From: Neobacillus mesonae
GTDB lineage: Bacteria > Bacillota > Bacilli > Paenibacillales > Paenibacillaceae
Reading direction: 5' to 3'
Assembly: GCA_023715865.1 (NCBI GenBank)
Contig: JAMBOW010000002.1
Span: 248,001-312,000, forward strand
DNA: 64,000 nucleotides
A program made the translations under genes and the position numbers. Positions 44,398-53,141 of the stretch are shown piece by piece. Each line of letters begins with the position of its first letter. Positions within the stretch are counted from its first letter, which is position 1. The notes under the pieces are model-generated. The model did no database searches. It was not told the DNA's origin and saw only the letters and a program-made list of their open reading frames with translations.

Positions 44398-45263
44398 ACC
44401 CGGTCACCATCCTTGTCGTACTTGAAGAAGCCTTCGCCCGTCTTAACACCCAATTGTCCTGCACGGACCATTTTCTTAAGTATAGTGGAAGGTCTGTATT
44501 TCAGCTCGCCGAACTCACGGAACATGCCCTCGAGAGCCGCATGGACGGAGTCCAAACCAAAGCGGTCTGCCATTTCAAATGGACCATGCTGAAATTTATA
44601 TCCGATTCGAACTGCCTCATCGATATCCTCAGCAGAGGCCACTCCTTCTTCAAGAAGACGAAGCGCTTCATTAATATGAAGGCAAATCAGACGGGAAGTG
44701 ACAAAGCCAGGAGATTCATAAACCATAACTCCTTTTTTCTCAAGTACTTCCTCAGCGAATTTCTTCGTGGATTCGAACGTTTTATCCGATGTTTTCAGAC
44801 CGCGGATAATTTCAACTACATCAATGCTGGAAACCGGATAAATCCAGTGTAATCCGATAACGCGTTCAGGGTTGCTTGTAGCACTCGCAAGCTCGGTCAA
44901 GCTCAGCGTAGAAGTATTACTTGTCAGAATAATATCCTCTGACACAATTTCCTCAAGCTGTTTAAACAATTTAATCTTAGCTTCCAAATCTTCAGTAATG
45001 GTCTCTATGATCAAATCACAAGCAGAAAGATCATTAAGATTCGCTCTATGAATTCTTGATAAGATCAATTTTTTCTCTGCTTGGGTAATAGCCCACTTCT
45101 CCAATTTCTTATCCAGCCCTGTCTCAATCATTCCAAGGGAATAATCCAGCTTACTAGGGGAAAGTTCTACCAGCAGAACGTCGAGGCCTTTAGCTGCCAA
45201 CATTTCAGCAATGCTTTGACCCATTGTACCTCCGCCGATGACTCCTATCTTTTTGAACAACAT
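44394..45263 (-). CDS. 3-hydroxyacyl-CoA (3-hydroxybutyryl-CoA) dehydrogenase
   Basis: This 289-residue NAD-dependent dehydrogenase has the Rossmann motif IGVIGGGTMGQSIAE, the TSNTSTLSLTELAS and LHWIYPVSSIDVVEIIRG segments with the catalytic His, and the C-terminal helical domain (ESPGFVTSRLICLHINEALRLLEEGVAS, GPFEMADRFGLD, GVKTGEGFFKY). It may take part in butanoate or fatty-acid metabolism; coupling to ackA suggests acyl-CoA or acetate turnover. A precise name such as hbd or mmgB would be a guess. Confidence 0.88.
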   Translation of the reverse strand: MLFKKIGVIGGGTMGQSIAEMLAAKGLDVLLVELSPSKLDYSLGMIETGLDKKLEKWAITQAEKKLILSRIHRANLNDLSACDLIIETITEDLEAKIKLFKQLEEIVSEDIILTSNTSTLSLTELASATSNPERVIGLHWIYPVSSIDVVEIIRGLKTSDKTFESTKKFAEEVLEKKGVMVYESPGFVTSRLICLHINEALRLLEEGVASAEDIDEAVRIGYKFQHGPFEMADRFGLDSVHAALEGMFREFGELKYRPSTILKKMVRAGQLGVKTGEGFFKYDKDGDRV

Positions 45264-45376
45264 GGTTACTGCTCCATCCCTTCCTGGTCTCTTCTAAATA
45301 GTTTGTATCCTTCTTTGTCGAAAAATACATTTTTATGACCCAACATATAATAATATCTTAGCATGAATCAAAAGTA

Positions 45377-45409
45377 AAAAAAAATAACCAGCATAAATAA
45401 TTATGCTGG
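45377..45409 (-). terminator. Terminator overlapping the end of the FtsH-like gene
   Basis: CCAGCATAA pairs with TTATGCTGG around a short loop, and the 5' arm includes the stop codon at 45401-45403. A run of nine T follows on the minus strand. Confidence 0.82.
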
Positions 45410-46903
45410 CAATAATGCATTTTTCTTAAATAATTCACGGAATTGATCACCGGACAATACTTCTTCCTTCATCAAGATATCCAGCGATTGTTCAAACACT
45501 AAATTGTGTTCAATTAGCAGCTCTTTCGTGCGAGTGAAGAGCTCGTTTAGAATATGGTTGTTTTCCCGCATCATATCTTCCTGAGAAACCATATCCAGAT
45601 TTACAATCCCGAGGGAAGTAAGACCTGAACTAATCATTGTTTTGACAATATCTAGTGACTGCTCGAAGTCATTTCTAGAGCCGGTACTGCGACCTCCGTA
45701 ATAAATTTCTTCTGCAGCAGCTCCCCCAAGAGCAATCATAATTTGAGATTCAAGGAAATCCTTAGTGTAGAGATATTGCTCTTCCTGCGGATTATGTCTT
45801 ACATAACCCAGCGCCTGGCCGCGAGGACTTAGCGCTACCTGGCCTACACTGTTTGGACGAACGGATTCAGCCGCAATCGCATGACCCAATTCATGAATGG
45901 CAACCCGTTTCTTCTCGCCCTCATTGGATTCACGGTCCGTTTTCTCGCCCATCATGACTTTATCAATAGCCATGGACAAGTTTCTTTGCGTAATAAACTG
46001 CAATCCGTCGCGCATCGCGTAAATCGCCGCTTCATTCATTAAGCTTTCAAGCTGTGCACCGGAAAATCCGTAGGACTCTTCTGCAACCTTATCAAGGTCT
46101 GTGTCTTCAGCAATCGGTTTGTTTTTGGCATGCAAATCCAAAATATGCTTACGGCCTTTTTTATCCGGCAGATCCACTTGAATGTGCCGGTCAAAGCGCC
46201 CTGGACGAAGAAGAGCACTATCCAGCATTTCTTTGCGGTTCGTTGCCGCTATAATAAGAATACGTGGTGCATCTGAAGTATAGATCCCATCCATTTCCGT
46301 TAGGAGCTGGTTCAATGTCTGATCATACTCACGCTGCTGGCCGCCTTCTCTTTTACCGCCAATTACATCAATTTCATCAATAAAAATAACAGCATTTTGT
46401 TTATTTTCCTTGGCAGCACGGGTTCTTGCATCTTTAAACAGCTCGCGGATACGGCTTGCACCTACCCCGACATACATTTCGACAAACTCACTGCCGGCAG
46501 CAGCCACGAACACGGAATTTGTATAGTGAGCAGCAGCCTTTGCCATTAGTGTCTTCCCTGTTCCCGGAGGCCCCGTAAGCAAAATACCTTTGAGGGGACG
46601 AATCCCGAACTTTTGTATTTCATCATGTCTGATCAAAAAATCCAGCGCTTCGCGCAGCTCTTGCTTTGCGCTGTCCTGGCCGCCGATCTCCTCAAAAGTC
46701 AGCTTTGGCGGCCCTGCTTTCTTGCGTTTCTTCTCACTGCTGGCTCCTACGGCAAGTCCGCCGCGAGACTGCATCAAGAAAAAAACGACTCCTGCCATAA
46801 GCACGATAAGCAATACAGGAATGATATTAACTCCGATAAAGACAAGGAATAAAAGTACGACTGGAACAACCCCGATTAGTATTTCCTTTAACCAGTTAGG
46901 CAT
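45401..46903 (-). CDS. FtsH-like membrane-bound AAA metalloprotease
   Basis: This 500-residue protein has two N-terminal membrane helices with almost no loop between (about 8-44), an AAA module with Walker A GPPGTGKT (111-118), Walker B AVIFIDEID (171-179) and arginine fingers in LLRPGRFDRH, and a zinc protease domain with HELGH (337-341) and third ligand D412. It is shorter than housekeeping FtsH (about 600-640) because it lacks the periplasmic-type domain and the long C-terminus; the usual HEAGH reads HELGH. It is likely a paralogue with a special substrate set. It overlaps the upstream membrane-anchored protein gene by 8 bases. Confidence 0.88.
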   Translation of the reverse strand: MPNWLKEILIGVVPVVLLFLVFIGVNIIPVLLIVLMAGVVFFLMQSRGGLAVGASSEKKRKKAGPPKLTFEEIGGQDSAKQELREALDFLIRHDEIQKFGIRPLKGILLTGPPGTGKTLMAKAAAHYTNSVFVAAAGSEFVEMYVGVGASRIRELFKDARTRAAKENKQNAVIFIDEIDVIGGKREGGQQREYDQTLNQLLTEMDGIYTSDAPRILIIAATNRKEMLDSALLRPGRFDRHIQVDLPDKKGRKHILDLHAKNKPIAEDTDLDKVAEESYGFSGAQLESLMNEAAIYAMRDGLQFITQRNLSMAIDKVMMGEKTDRESNEGEKKRVAIHELGHAIAAESVRPNSVGQVALSPRGQALGYVRHNPQEEQYLYTKDFLESQIMIALGGAAAEEIYYGGRSTGSRNDFEQSLDIVKTMISSGLTSLGIVNLDMVSQEDMMRENNHILNELFTRTKELLIEHNLVFEQSLDILMKEEVLSGDQFRELFKKNALLPA

Positions 46904-47423
46904 TAGGCCACGCTCCCATCGTAGCCGGTTGTCTCGGCAAGATTATAAATTTGCTTGCTTGTCCGTCGGACAGGCTTACATACACATTCTCATTATCAAT
47001 ATCATAGTCAACGTGTATATTGCCTTCACTCATCGCCTGAAGTTTTTCTGGAATCTGAGTATATTGTCTCGTCTCCATCGCTTCAGCAACGGTGAATAAA
47101 GCATTCGACCAGAAATTGTCAAGCTCATCTGTGGAATGATCTTTGACTTCCAGCTTAATCGTTCTTCCGTTCAGAAGACTCTTGCCTTCTGTGCGGATAT
47201 AATCAACAAGACCTCTTACATTTGTTTGAGGTTCAAGATCAAGATTCAAAGTAACCTGATTCTGTTTAATATCTAGTTGTACACCATTTACCCCGTCATA
47301 ATCGGCAACCAATTTTTCAATTGGCTTCTCAAGGGCCACCTGACGGTAACCAAACCATCCTCCAAACAGCACCGTAGCAGTAACCATAACCGTAATTGCT
47401 ATCCGAATAGGACGTAATTTCAA
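46896..47423 (-). CDS. Membrane-anchored protein of unknown function, partner of FtsH-like protease
   Basis: This 175-residue protein has one N-terminal membrane helix (about 7-25) and an extracytoplasmic domain with alternating beta and alpha segments (NQVTLNLDLEPQTNVRGLVD, GRTIKLEVKDHSTDELDNFW, NVYVSLSDG). I do not recognise the family. The start is a TTG at 47423 directly after AAAGGAGGTCCTCAC, a very strong ribosome site; no ATG is nearby. Its stop overlaps the protease start, so the two are probably coupled. It may be an adaptor or regulator of the protease; this is inference from the overlap. Confidence 0.75.
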   Translation of the reverse strand: MKLRPIRIAITVMVTATVLFGGWFGYRQVALEKPIEKLVADYDGVNGVQLDIKQNQVTLNLDLEPQTNVRGLVDYIRTEGKSLLNGRTIKLEVKDHSTDELDNFWSNALFTVAEAMETRQYTQIPEKLQAMSEGNIHVDYDIDNENVYVSLSDGQASKFIILPRQPATMGAWPNA

Positions 47424-47595
47424 GTGAGGACCTCCTTTATATTCATGCCCGCTCTATTTAAGTAAAATGGGCTATGAATATAGCATACCATATACCGCGC
47501 CTTAAATCTAAACTATGAATAATTTTTCAAAGTTTCCAACCCAAATAACCCCGAAATGGCCAGATCGGTCCACTTCAGGGTATTTTGTGCTTTCA

Positions 47596-48117
47596 TCATT
47601 CTTTAACCGGAAGCTGGAATCCATCGCCGACTTCCGTTCCGTCACTAAATCGATAAAACCGGTAATAATGCCGGTCATCCTCTTTATAAAAAAGCTGCCA
47701 GACATACGTATCTTCATATACACCTGGCTGAAGGCTGATGATTTCGATTCCAGACAGCTCAGAGCTGATCTGTGAGCGCATTTCTTCCTCGGAAATACCC
47801 TCTTCAATCTTCTCACTATGAACGCTGTTCTCGCCGTTTGTCGGCTTCTTATCCATACCGTACTGGACCCAGACCATAATCGGCTCATTCTGCTGGTTAA
47901 GCCCCTCAACAGTCCAATATATCGAATCTGCAGTCCATACCGATTTTTGGGTTTTAGTTATCGAGACCAAATCTGCTTCTTCCGTCGCGATGGCTACCGC
48001 TGCTTCCTCTTCGGCCCATGTGTCCTTCATCACGTAAGCATAAAACTGATAAAGGCCGAAAATAACAAGTAAAAAGGCAGCAACACTAATGAATATCCAC
48101 TTTCTTTTCTTTCTCAA
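47596..48117 (-). CDS. tseB: TseB/YpmB-like membrane-anchored cell-wall protein
   Basis: This 173-residue protein has an N-terminal membrane helix (about 7-27) and an extracellular part with two related halves (DUF5590 type: AVAIATEEADLVSITKT..., VYEDTYVWQLFYKEDDRHYYRFYRFSDG). B. subtilis YpmB (TseB) has this design, interacts with the transpeptidase PBP2A and acts in cell elongation; it also lies between dinG and asnS there. Identification rests on size, layout and position. The next gene upstream is mtaD. Confidence 0.78.
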   Translation of the reverse strand: MRKKRKWIFISVAAFLLVIFGLYQFYAYVMKDTWAEEEAAVAIATEEADLVSITKTQKSVWTADSIYWTVEGLNQQNEPIMVWVQYGMDKKPTNGENSVHSEKIEEGISEEEMRSQISSELSGIEIISLQPGVYEDTYVWQLFYKEDDRHYYRFYRFSDGTEVGDGFQLPVKE

Positions 48118-48147
48118 GGCTGAACTCCCTTCTTGCCCCTTAATCGA

Positions 48148-49449
48148 TCAGCGGGACGTCAGTCCTTCGAATGCAGCTTGTGCTTCATGTTTAATGCGTT
48201 CTTCGTCCATGGTAAGTACTTCTCCATCTTTGACCAGCTGTTTACCGTCTACCCAGACGTGTTTTACGTCCTTGCTGCTGGCGGAGTATATAACATGTGA
48301 AATTAGATCTGTGTAAGGCAGGAAGTGTGCCTGATCCAAATCAAGTGCAACAAAATCGGCTTTCTTGCCTGGTGCAAGAACACCTGTATCTTCCACATAA
48401 ATGGACTTCGCACCATATTCTGTTCCCATCTTGAGTGCCTCTGCTGCTGGAACTGCAGTCGGATCACCGCTTACGCCTTTATGGATAAGCGCTGCAAGTC
48501 GCATCTCTTCAAACATATCCAAATTGTTGTTGCTTGCCGGGCCGTCCGTTGCTAATGAAACGACTACCCCTGCTTTCAACAATTCAGGAACTCTGGCAAC
48601 ACCGCTGGCAAGCTTCAAATTACTGCCCGGATTGTGTGCAATCGCCACATTGTGTTTTGCAAGCACTTCTATCTCTTCATCTGTCAAATGCACTGCGTGT
48701 GCCACCAGGGAAGGCCTGGAGAAGAAACCCAGTTTCTCCAGATGAGCTACCGGACGCAGACCATATTCTTTGACATTTTGCTCTACTTCGGCAGTGGTCT
48801 CAGACATATGGGTATGAAGAGGCAGGTCAAGCTCATGAGCCGCTTCCACGAACTTCTCAATAAATTGAGGTCCGCAAGTATAAGGTGAATGGGGGGACAG
48901 CATCGTCGTAATTCTGCCATCTGCTTGGTTATGCCATTCGCGAGCAAAATTTGTTGCTTCCTTCAGCTTGGATTCACGAAGCTCATCCGATCCAAAGCCG
49001 ATGACTCCCCGCATGAGGCTGGCACGGATTCCGGATTGTTCAACCACTTTTGCCACCTGATTCATCTGATCATACATATCGAGAAATGCTGTAGTGCCTC
49101 CCTTAAGCATTTCAAGCACAGAAAGCGAGGCTCCCCAATATACATCCTCTGAGGTGAACTTCTCCTCCATTGGCCACATTTTTTCCTGGAGCCAGATTTG
49201 AAGTGCAAGATCATCTCCGTAACCACGCAACAGTGACATCGCTGCATGTCCATGTGTATTAATAAGGCCCGGAATAAACAACTGATGATTGCCATCATGA
49301 ACAGGCAAATCCTCTGTTCCTTCAGGAAGATCCTCACCAATATAAGCGATTCGGTCACCTTCAATCAGCATGTAACCGGAGACGATTCGCAAGTCAGGGT
49401 CACCTACTGCAAACTTCCCGTTTTTTATGAGCCATTTATGACTTGACAT
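48148..49449 (-). CDS. mtaD: 5-methylthioadenosine/S-adenosylhomocysteine deaminase
   Basis: This 433-residue amidohydrolase deaminates methylthioadenosine, S-adenosylhomocysteine or related compounds. Metal ligands are H66 and H68 (NTHGH), H214 (HTHMSE), a histidine in LVAHAVHL and D302 (SLATDGPASN). ATDGPASNNNLDMFEEMR and PGSNLKLASG are typical of the MtaD/SahD group. It begins 14 bases before the end of rex. It links functionally to the mtn genes elsewhere in the window, as it also acts on methylthioadenosine. Substrate choice cannot be settled from sequence. Confidence 0.85.
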   Translation of the reverse strand: MSSHKWLIKNGKFAVGDPDLRIVSGYMLIEGDRIAYIGEDLPEGTEDLPVHDGNHQLFIPGLINTHGHAAMSLLRGYGDDLALQIWLQEKMWPMEEKFTSEDVYWGASLSVLEMLKGGTTAFLDMYDQMNQVAKVVEQSGIRASLMRGVIGFGSDELRESKLKEATNFAREWHNQADGRITTMLSPHSPYTCGPQFIEKFVEAAHELDLPLHTHMSETTAEVEQNVKEYGLRPVAHLEKLGFFSRPSLVAHAVHLTDEEIEVLAKHNVAIAHNPGSNLKLASGVARVPELLKAGVVVSLATDGPASNNNLDMFEEMRLAALIHKGVSGDPTAVPAAEALKMGTEYGAKSIYVEDTGVLAPGKKADFVALDLDQAHFLPYTDLISHVIYSASSKDVKHVWVDGKQLVKDGEVLTMDEERIKHEAQAAFEGLTSR

Positions 49450-50095
49450 CCTCTTCCTCTTCCTTTCCAGCTTCGTTCTCTAAGTAATAGGCCAAGCTCA
49501 ATAGATCAGTAGTAAAGTCCGCTGTATGAATACGAATATGAGCCGGAGCTTTGATTATAATCGGTGCAAAGTTCAGTATCGCTTCAACTCCTGCCTCCAC
49601 CAGATGATCGGCTACACGCTGAGCCTCCGAGTCAGGAACGGTAATAATTCCAATTCGTATATTCAGCGTCTGAACGGTCTCTTGAAGAGCTTCCATTGGC
49701 TGAACCGTAAGAGAATTGATTTTGGAGCCGATCTTAGAATCTTGAGAATCAAACACGGCCACAATTTTCATATTATCTTTAACATAACGGTTGTAATTGG
49801 ACAAAGCATGACCTAGATTACCAGCTCCTACCAGTGCCACATTGATCTGTTGATCCAGCTTCAAAATTTGTCTGATTTTATCGATCAAATAAGCGACATC
49901 ATAGCCGATGCCCTTGCGGCCAAAATCACCAAAGTAAGCTAAATCCTTACGGATTTGTGCAGGGTTCAAGTCCAGCTTAAGCCCCAGCTCCTGTGACGAT
50001 ACGGTAGTCACTTCTCTTTTATACAATTCTTGTAAATAACGCAGATATACAGGCAGTCTTCTAACGACTGCCTCTGAAATTTTATCTGACTTCAA
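49436..50095 (-). CDS. rex: Redox-sensing transcriptional repressor Rex
   Basis: This 219-residue protein has an N-terminal winged helix (VVRRLPVYLRYLQEL, SSQELGLKLDLNPAQIRKDL, FGDFGRKGIGYDV) and a C-terminal Rossmann domain (VALVGAGNLGHAL, AVFDSQDSKIG, GIITVPDSEAQRVADHL). Rex senses the NADH/NAD+ ratio and represses fermentation and respiration genes. A plausible target in the window is ackA or the dehydrogenase next to it, but no clear TTGTGA-N6-TCACAA operator is visible. The C-terminal Glu-rich codons (GEEEEE-like) double as the ribosome site for mtaD. Confidence 0.94.
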   Translation of the reverse strand: MKSDKISEAVVRRLPVYLRYLQELYKREVTTVSSQELGLKLDLNPAQIRKDLAYFGDFGRKGIGYDVAYLIDKIRQILKLDQQINVALVGAGNLGHALSNYNRYVKDNMKIVAVFDSQDSKIGSKINSLTVQPMEALQETVQTLNIRIGIITVPDSEAQRVADHLVEAGVEAILNFAPIIIKAPAHIRIHTADFTTDLLSLAYYLENEAGKEEEEDVKS

Positions 50096-50149
50096 CGATA
50101 ATTCCCCCTTGCACCTATAAGCAGTGTCCGTTCCTTAATACATAAACTT

Positions 50150-53014
50150 CTATTTTTGAGTTTGATGTTCCTCTAACCACTCGCTTATCCGCGGAACCAT
50201 TTTATCTGTTGTCATATGTTCCATTTTAGGACCTGGCAGGGAATATAAAAAATATTTTCCGTAATACGATTCTATCACTCTTGTGTCATAAACAATAACA
50301 ATACCTCGATCGTTCGCTGTACGAACCAATCTTCCGAAGCCTTGTTTGAACCGGATAACGGCTTGAGGTACGGATAGCTTCATGAAAGGATTTTTCTTTT
50401 CCTGCTGAAGCAATTCGCTTTTGGCCTCTACTACCGGGTGGTTCGGTGGCTGGAAGGGAAGCCGGACGATGGCAAGGCAAGACAGAGCTTCACCAGGGAT
50501 GTCCACTCCTTCCCAAAAGCTGCTTGTTCCAAGCAATACCGATGCTTTCGCTTCCTGGAATCTGCGTGTCAGCTTCGTTCGGCTGCCGCTGTCTACCCCT
50601 TGCCCAAATACGGAGATGTCACTCGAAGCAAGTGCTTCTTTTAACGGCTCATGCACCTGTCTCAGCATCTTATAGGAGGTAAACAAGACAAGCATGCGTC
50701 CCCGAGTAGCCTCTGCTGCTTCAGATAGCGATTTGACCAGCATGCTGACGAAATGATCGTCACCGACGCTGCCCTTAACACTAGGGAAATCACGCGGGAT
50801 GACAAGCAGCGCCTGTTCCCTGTAATTAAACGGAGACGGCAGCTGGGAAGTAAGCAATCTTCCATGCTCCTGCGCTTCAGTAAGTCCCAGCTGATCGATC
50901 ATAAACTGGAACGATTTATCAACCGATAAAGTAGCTGAGGTTAAGATTACACTGCGTTTTTTATCAAAGAACATCTCTTTCAGCTGCGGACTCACATCCA
51001 CAGGTACAGCATACAGCTGAAGTGATTTGCTCTTGAACTGCCCGCTTCCCTCAAGCCAGTAAACTGTTCCCGCATCATCCAGACGCATAAACAGTCTGAG
51101 GTTATCCTTTAAGCCAGCTAAATCCTTAACAAGGCCTGACACATCGGTAATCAAGCTGTCTGCCGTGTAATCATCAAGATCCTCTCTTACTTCACTTAGA
51201 ACCTTGTCCGCTTTTCGCACAAAGTCGCTGACGGTTACGTAAAACTGGTTCTCGATTGCAGCCAGCTTGTCCCATTGTTTAGGTTTATTTTGCGGCTTTA
51301 ACCGCAGCGTAAACTGAGCGGCTTCACCCGGAGCGGCATCACTGCGTTCAGGAAGTAAGCTAAACAGCATCTCACTGAGCTGGTCCCAGGTTTCCTTCGC
51401 TTCAAGGGCTGAGGGAAACAGCTGATCCAAAGTAGAAGTCCATTCCACCATTCGTTCATGACCGGATTGAGCTATTTTTTGCCGCAGAGTAGGCAGTTGG
51501 CCGTTTCTGCTGTCCTTAAACAATCGAGTCAGCGTATGAACCACGTTAAAGTATTTCATATGCATGCCTAAATGCTTTCCGGCTACCTCCTCCAGTTGAT
51601 GGGCCTCATCAATAACGAGATGGTCGTAGCTTGGTAGCAGTTGATGACTCGCTTTCACATCCGTAAACAGCTTGGAATGATTAGTAATAACCACATCAGC
51701 TATTCCTGCCTCGTGTCTGGCACGATGGTAAAAGCATTTCTTAAACCACGGGCAGCTCCGTCCAAGACATGAATCCGAATCACTTTGTACGGTCTCCCAG
51801 AAATCTCCGCCCCGATGGCTAAGGTTAAGCTCCTCATCATCTCCGGTCTCTGTCTGCGTCAGCCACACAAGCATTTGTGCAGCGGTGAAGACATCCTCTT
51901 TAGGAGTTGCAAACTCTTTATTATTCAGCTTTTGTTCAAATTTGCGCAGACAAAGATAATGTCCTCTGCCTTTAAAAACAGCGGCTTTGAACGGAAAAGG
52001 AACGACTTCTGTGAGCAGCGGAATATCGCGTTCACGAAGCTGCTCCTGAAGGTTAATAGTATGTGTACTTACGGTAACCTTTGTCTCCTGCTTGACGCTG
52101 TGATAAATGGAGGGAAGCAAATAACCGAGTGATTTTCCTGTGCCTGTTCCGGCCTCAATCAACAAATGCTTATCCTCATCCATGGCTTTCGTCACTTCAG
52201 CAAACATCATATTCTGAGCATCACGTTCCTCATAATGAGGAAGTGTATCTTTAAGACGAAGCTGAACCTCATCCATATATTCCTGAAATGTCAATTTTTC
52301 TAAAGGATTGGGCTCATGCTCATCCCGCGGAGGCGCGATTTGTGACCAATCATCAATCCGGAGAGCCAGCTGTCTATAGTAGGTCTGACCTTCCATGTCA
52401 TGAATAGGCTCCATTTCTTTTTCTGAAAGAATCCCGTCAAAAAACCAGCCTAGATCACTATCTTCTGCAGCAAATAAATCGGTAAGGCGCTGCAATGTAA
52501 TCAAAGGCAAATCCTTTAGTTCCTCAAGACTCTTTAAAAAGATATGCGCTGTCGCCAAAGCATCACTGTCCGCCTGATGCGGACGATCATGAACAAAGCC
52601 GAACTCGGCTGCTGCGTACCCTAATTGATAGGAGGACAATGAAGGAAAGCAAATCTTCAAAAAATCCATCGTATCCAAAATCCTGCCAGTAAACGGCAAG
52701 TATCCGCATCTATCGAGAGCATTCTGCAAAAAATAAAAATCAAAACCGACATTATGTCCTACAAGTACGACATCATCCAGCAAAGGAACGAGCTCCATCA
52801 TCATCTCATCGAGTTCTGGTGCATCCTTGACGTCATCATCCGTAATTCCCGTTAATCCTGAAATAAAGGGAGGAATGGGAACGCCGGGATTCACATAGGA
52901 ACTATACGTATCCTTTATGGTTAAATCATGATCTATTATGGCAAGTCCAACCTGAATAATTTCACCATCGGACTGTGTACCTGTTGTTTCAAAATCAAGC
53001 ACAGCGAATTTCAT
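50150..53014 (-). CDS. dinG: DinG-type helicase with N-terminal DnaQ-like exonuclease domain
   Basis: This 954-residue protein joins a DEDDh 3'-5' exonuclease (VLDFETTG at the N-terminus, HNVGFDFYFLQ, HQADSDALATA) to an XPD/DinG superfamily-2 helicase (Walker A EAGTGTGKS, DEAH box VIDEAHQLEEV, ILTSATLSVDKSFQ, and GFGRLVRTANDRG). A cysteine near residue 354 and C-x4-C-x5-C near 413-425 (CLGRSCPWFKKC) match the spacing of the iron-sulfur cluster in E. coli DinG. The ATG at 53014 follows GAAGGGAAC; an upstream in-frame ATG has no ribosome site. Likely role: DNA repair or resolution of R-loops and unusual structures. Confidence 0.9.
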   Translation of the reverse strand: MKFAVLDFETTGTQSDGEIIQVGLAIIDHDLTIKDTYSSYVNPGVPIPPFISGLTGITDDDVKDAPELDEMMMELVPLLDDVVLVGHNVGFDFYFLQNALDRCGYLPFTGRILDTMDFLKICFPSLSSYQLGYAAAEFGFVHDRPHQADSDALATAHIFLKSLEELKDLPLITLQRLTDLFAAEDSDLGWFFDGILSEKEMEPIHDMEGQTYYRQLALRIDDWSQIAPPRDEHEPNPLEKLTFQEYMDEVQLRLKDTLPHYEERDAQNMMFAEVTKAMDEDKHLLIEAGTGTGKSLGYLLPSIYHSVKQETKVTVSTHTINLQEQLRERDIPLLTEVVPFPFKAAVFKGRGHYLCLRKFEQKLNNKEFATPKEDVFTAAQMLVWLTQTETGDDEELNLSHRGGDFWETVQSDSDSCLGRSCPWFKKCFYHRARHEAGIADVVITNHSKLFTDVKASHQLLPSYDHLVIDEAHQLEEVAGKHLGMHMKYFNVVHTLTRLFKDSRNGQLPTLRQKIAQSGHERMVEWTSTLDQLFPSALEAKETWDQLSEMLFSLLPERSDAAPGEAAQFTLRLKPQNKPKQWDKLAAIENQFYVTVSDFVRKADKVLSEVREDLDDYTADSLITDVSGLVKDLAGLKDNLRLFMRLDDAGTVYWLEGSGQFKSKSLQLYAVPVDVSPQLKEMFFDKKRSVILTSATLSVDKSFQFMIDQLGLTEAQEHGRLLTSQLPSPFNYREQALLVIPRDFPSVKGSVGDDHFVSMLVKSLSEAAEATRGRMLVLFTSYKMLRQVHEPLKEALASSDISVFGQGVDSGSRTKLTRRFQEAKASVLLGTSSFWEGVDIPGEALSCLAIVRLPFQPPNHPVVEAKSELLQQEKKNPFMKLSVPQAVIRFKQGFGRLVRTANDRGIVIVYDTRVIESYYGKYFLYSLPGPKMEHMTTDKMVPRISEWLEEHQTQK

Positions 53015-53084
53015 TATAACGTTCCCTTCTTCAGTCTCTTTAGTAGCATAGCAAAAAAAAAGACTTTTGAACATGAAACAGACC

Positions 53085-53116
53085 AAAAAGGCGATGTCAT
53101 GTCACGACATCACCTT
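53085..53116 (-). terminator. Terminator of the TPR gene upstream of dinG
   Basis: AAGG-x-GATGTC and GACATC-x-CCTT pair around a short loop (53088-53116), followed on the minus strand by TTTTTGG. It lies 26 bases past the stop of the TPR protein gene. Confidence 0.72.
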
Positions 53117-53141
53117 AATGATTGCACAGTTTTAATGCACA

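Noticed and set aside
45264-45400. Rex operator (TTGTGA-N6-TCACAA) near the dehydrogenase and ackA
   Set aside because: No such inverted repeat was found in the upstream region.
53015-53141. LexA box upstream of dinG
   Set aside because: GAACATG occurs once, but no CGAAC-N4-GTTCG site is present.
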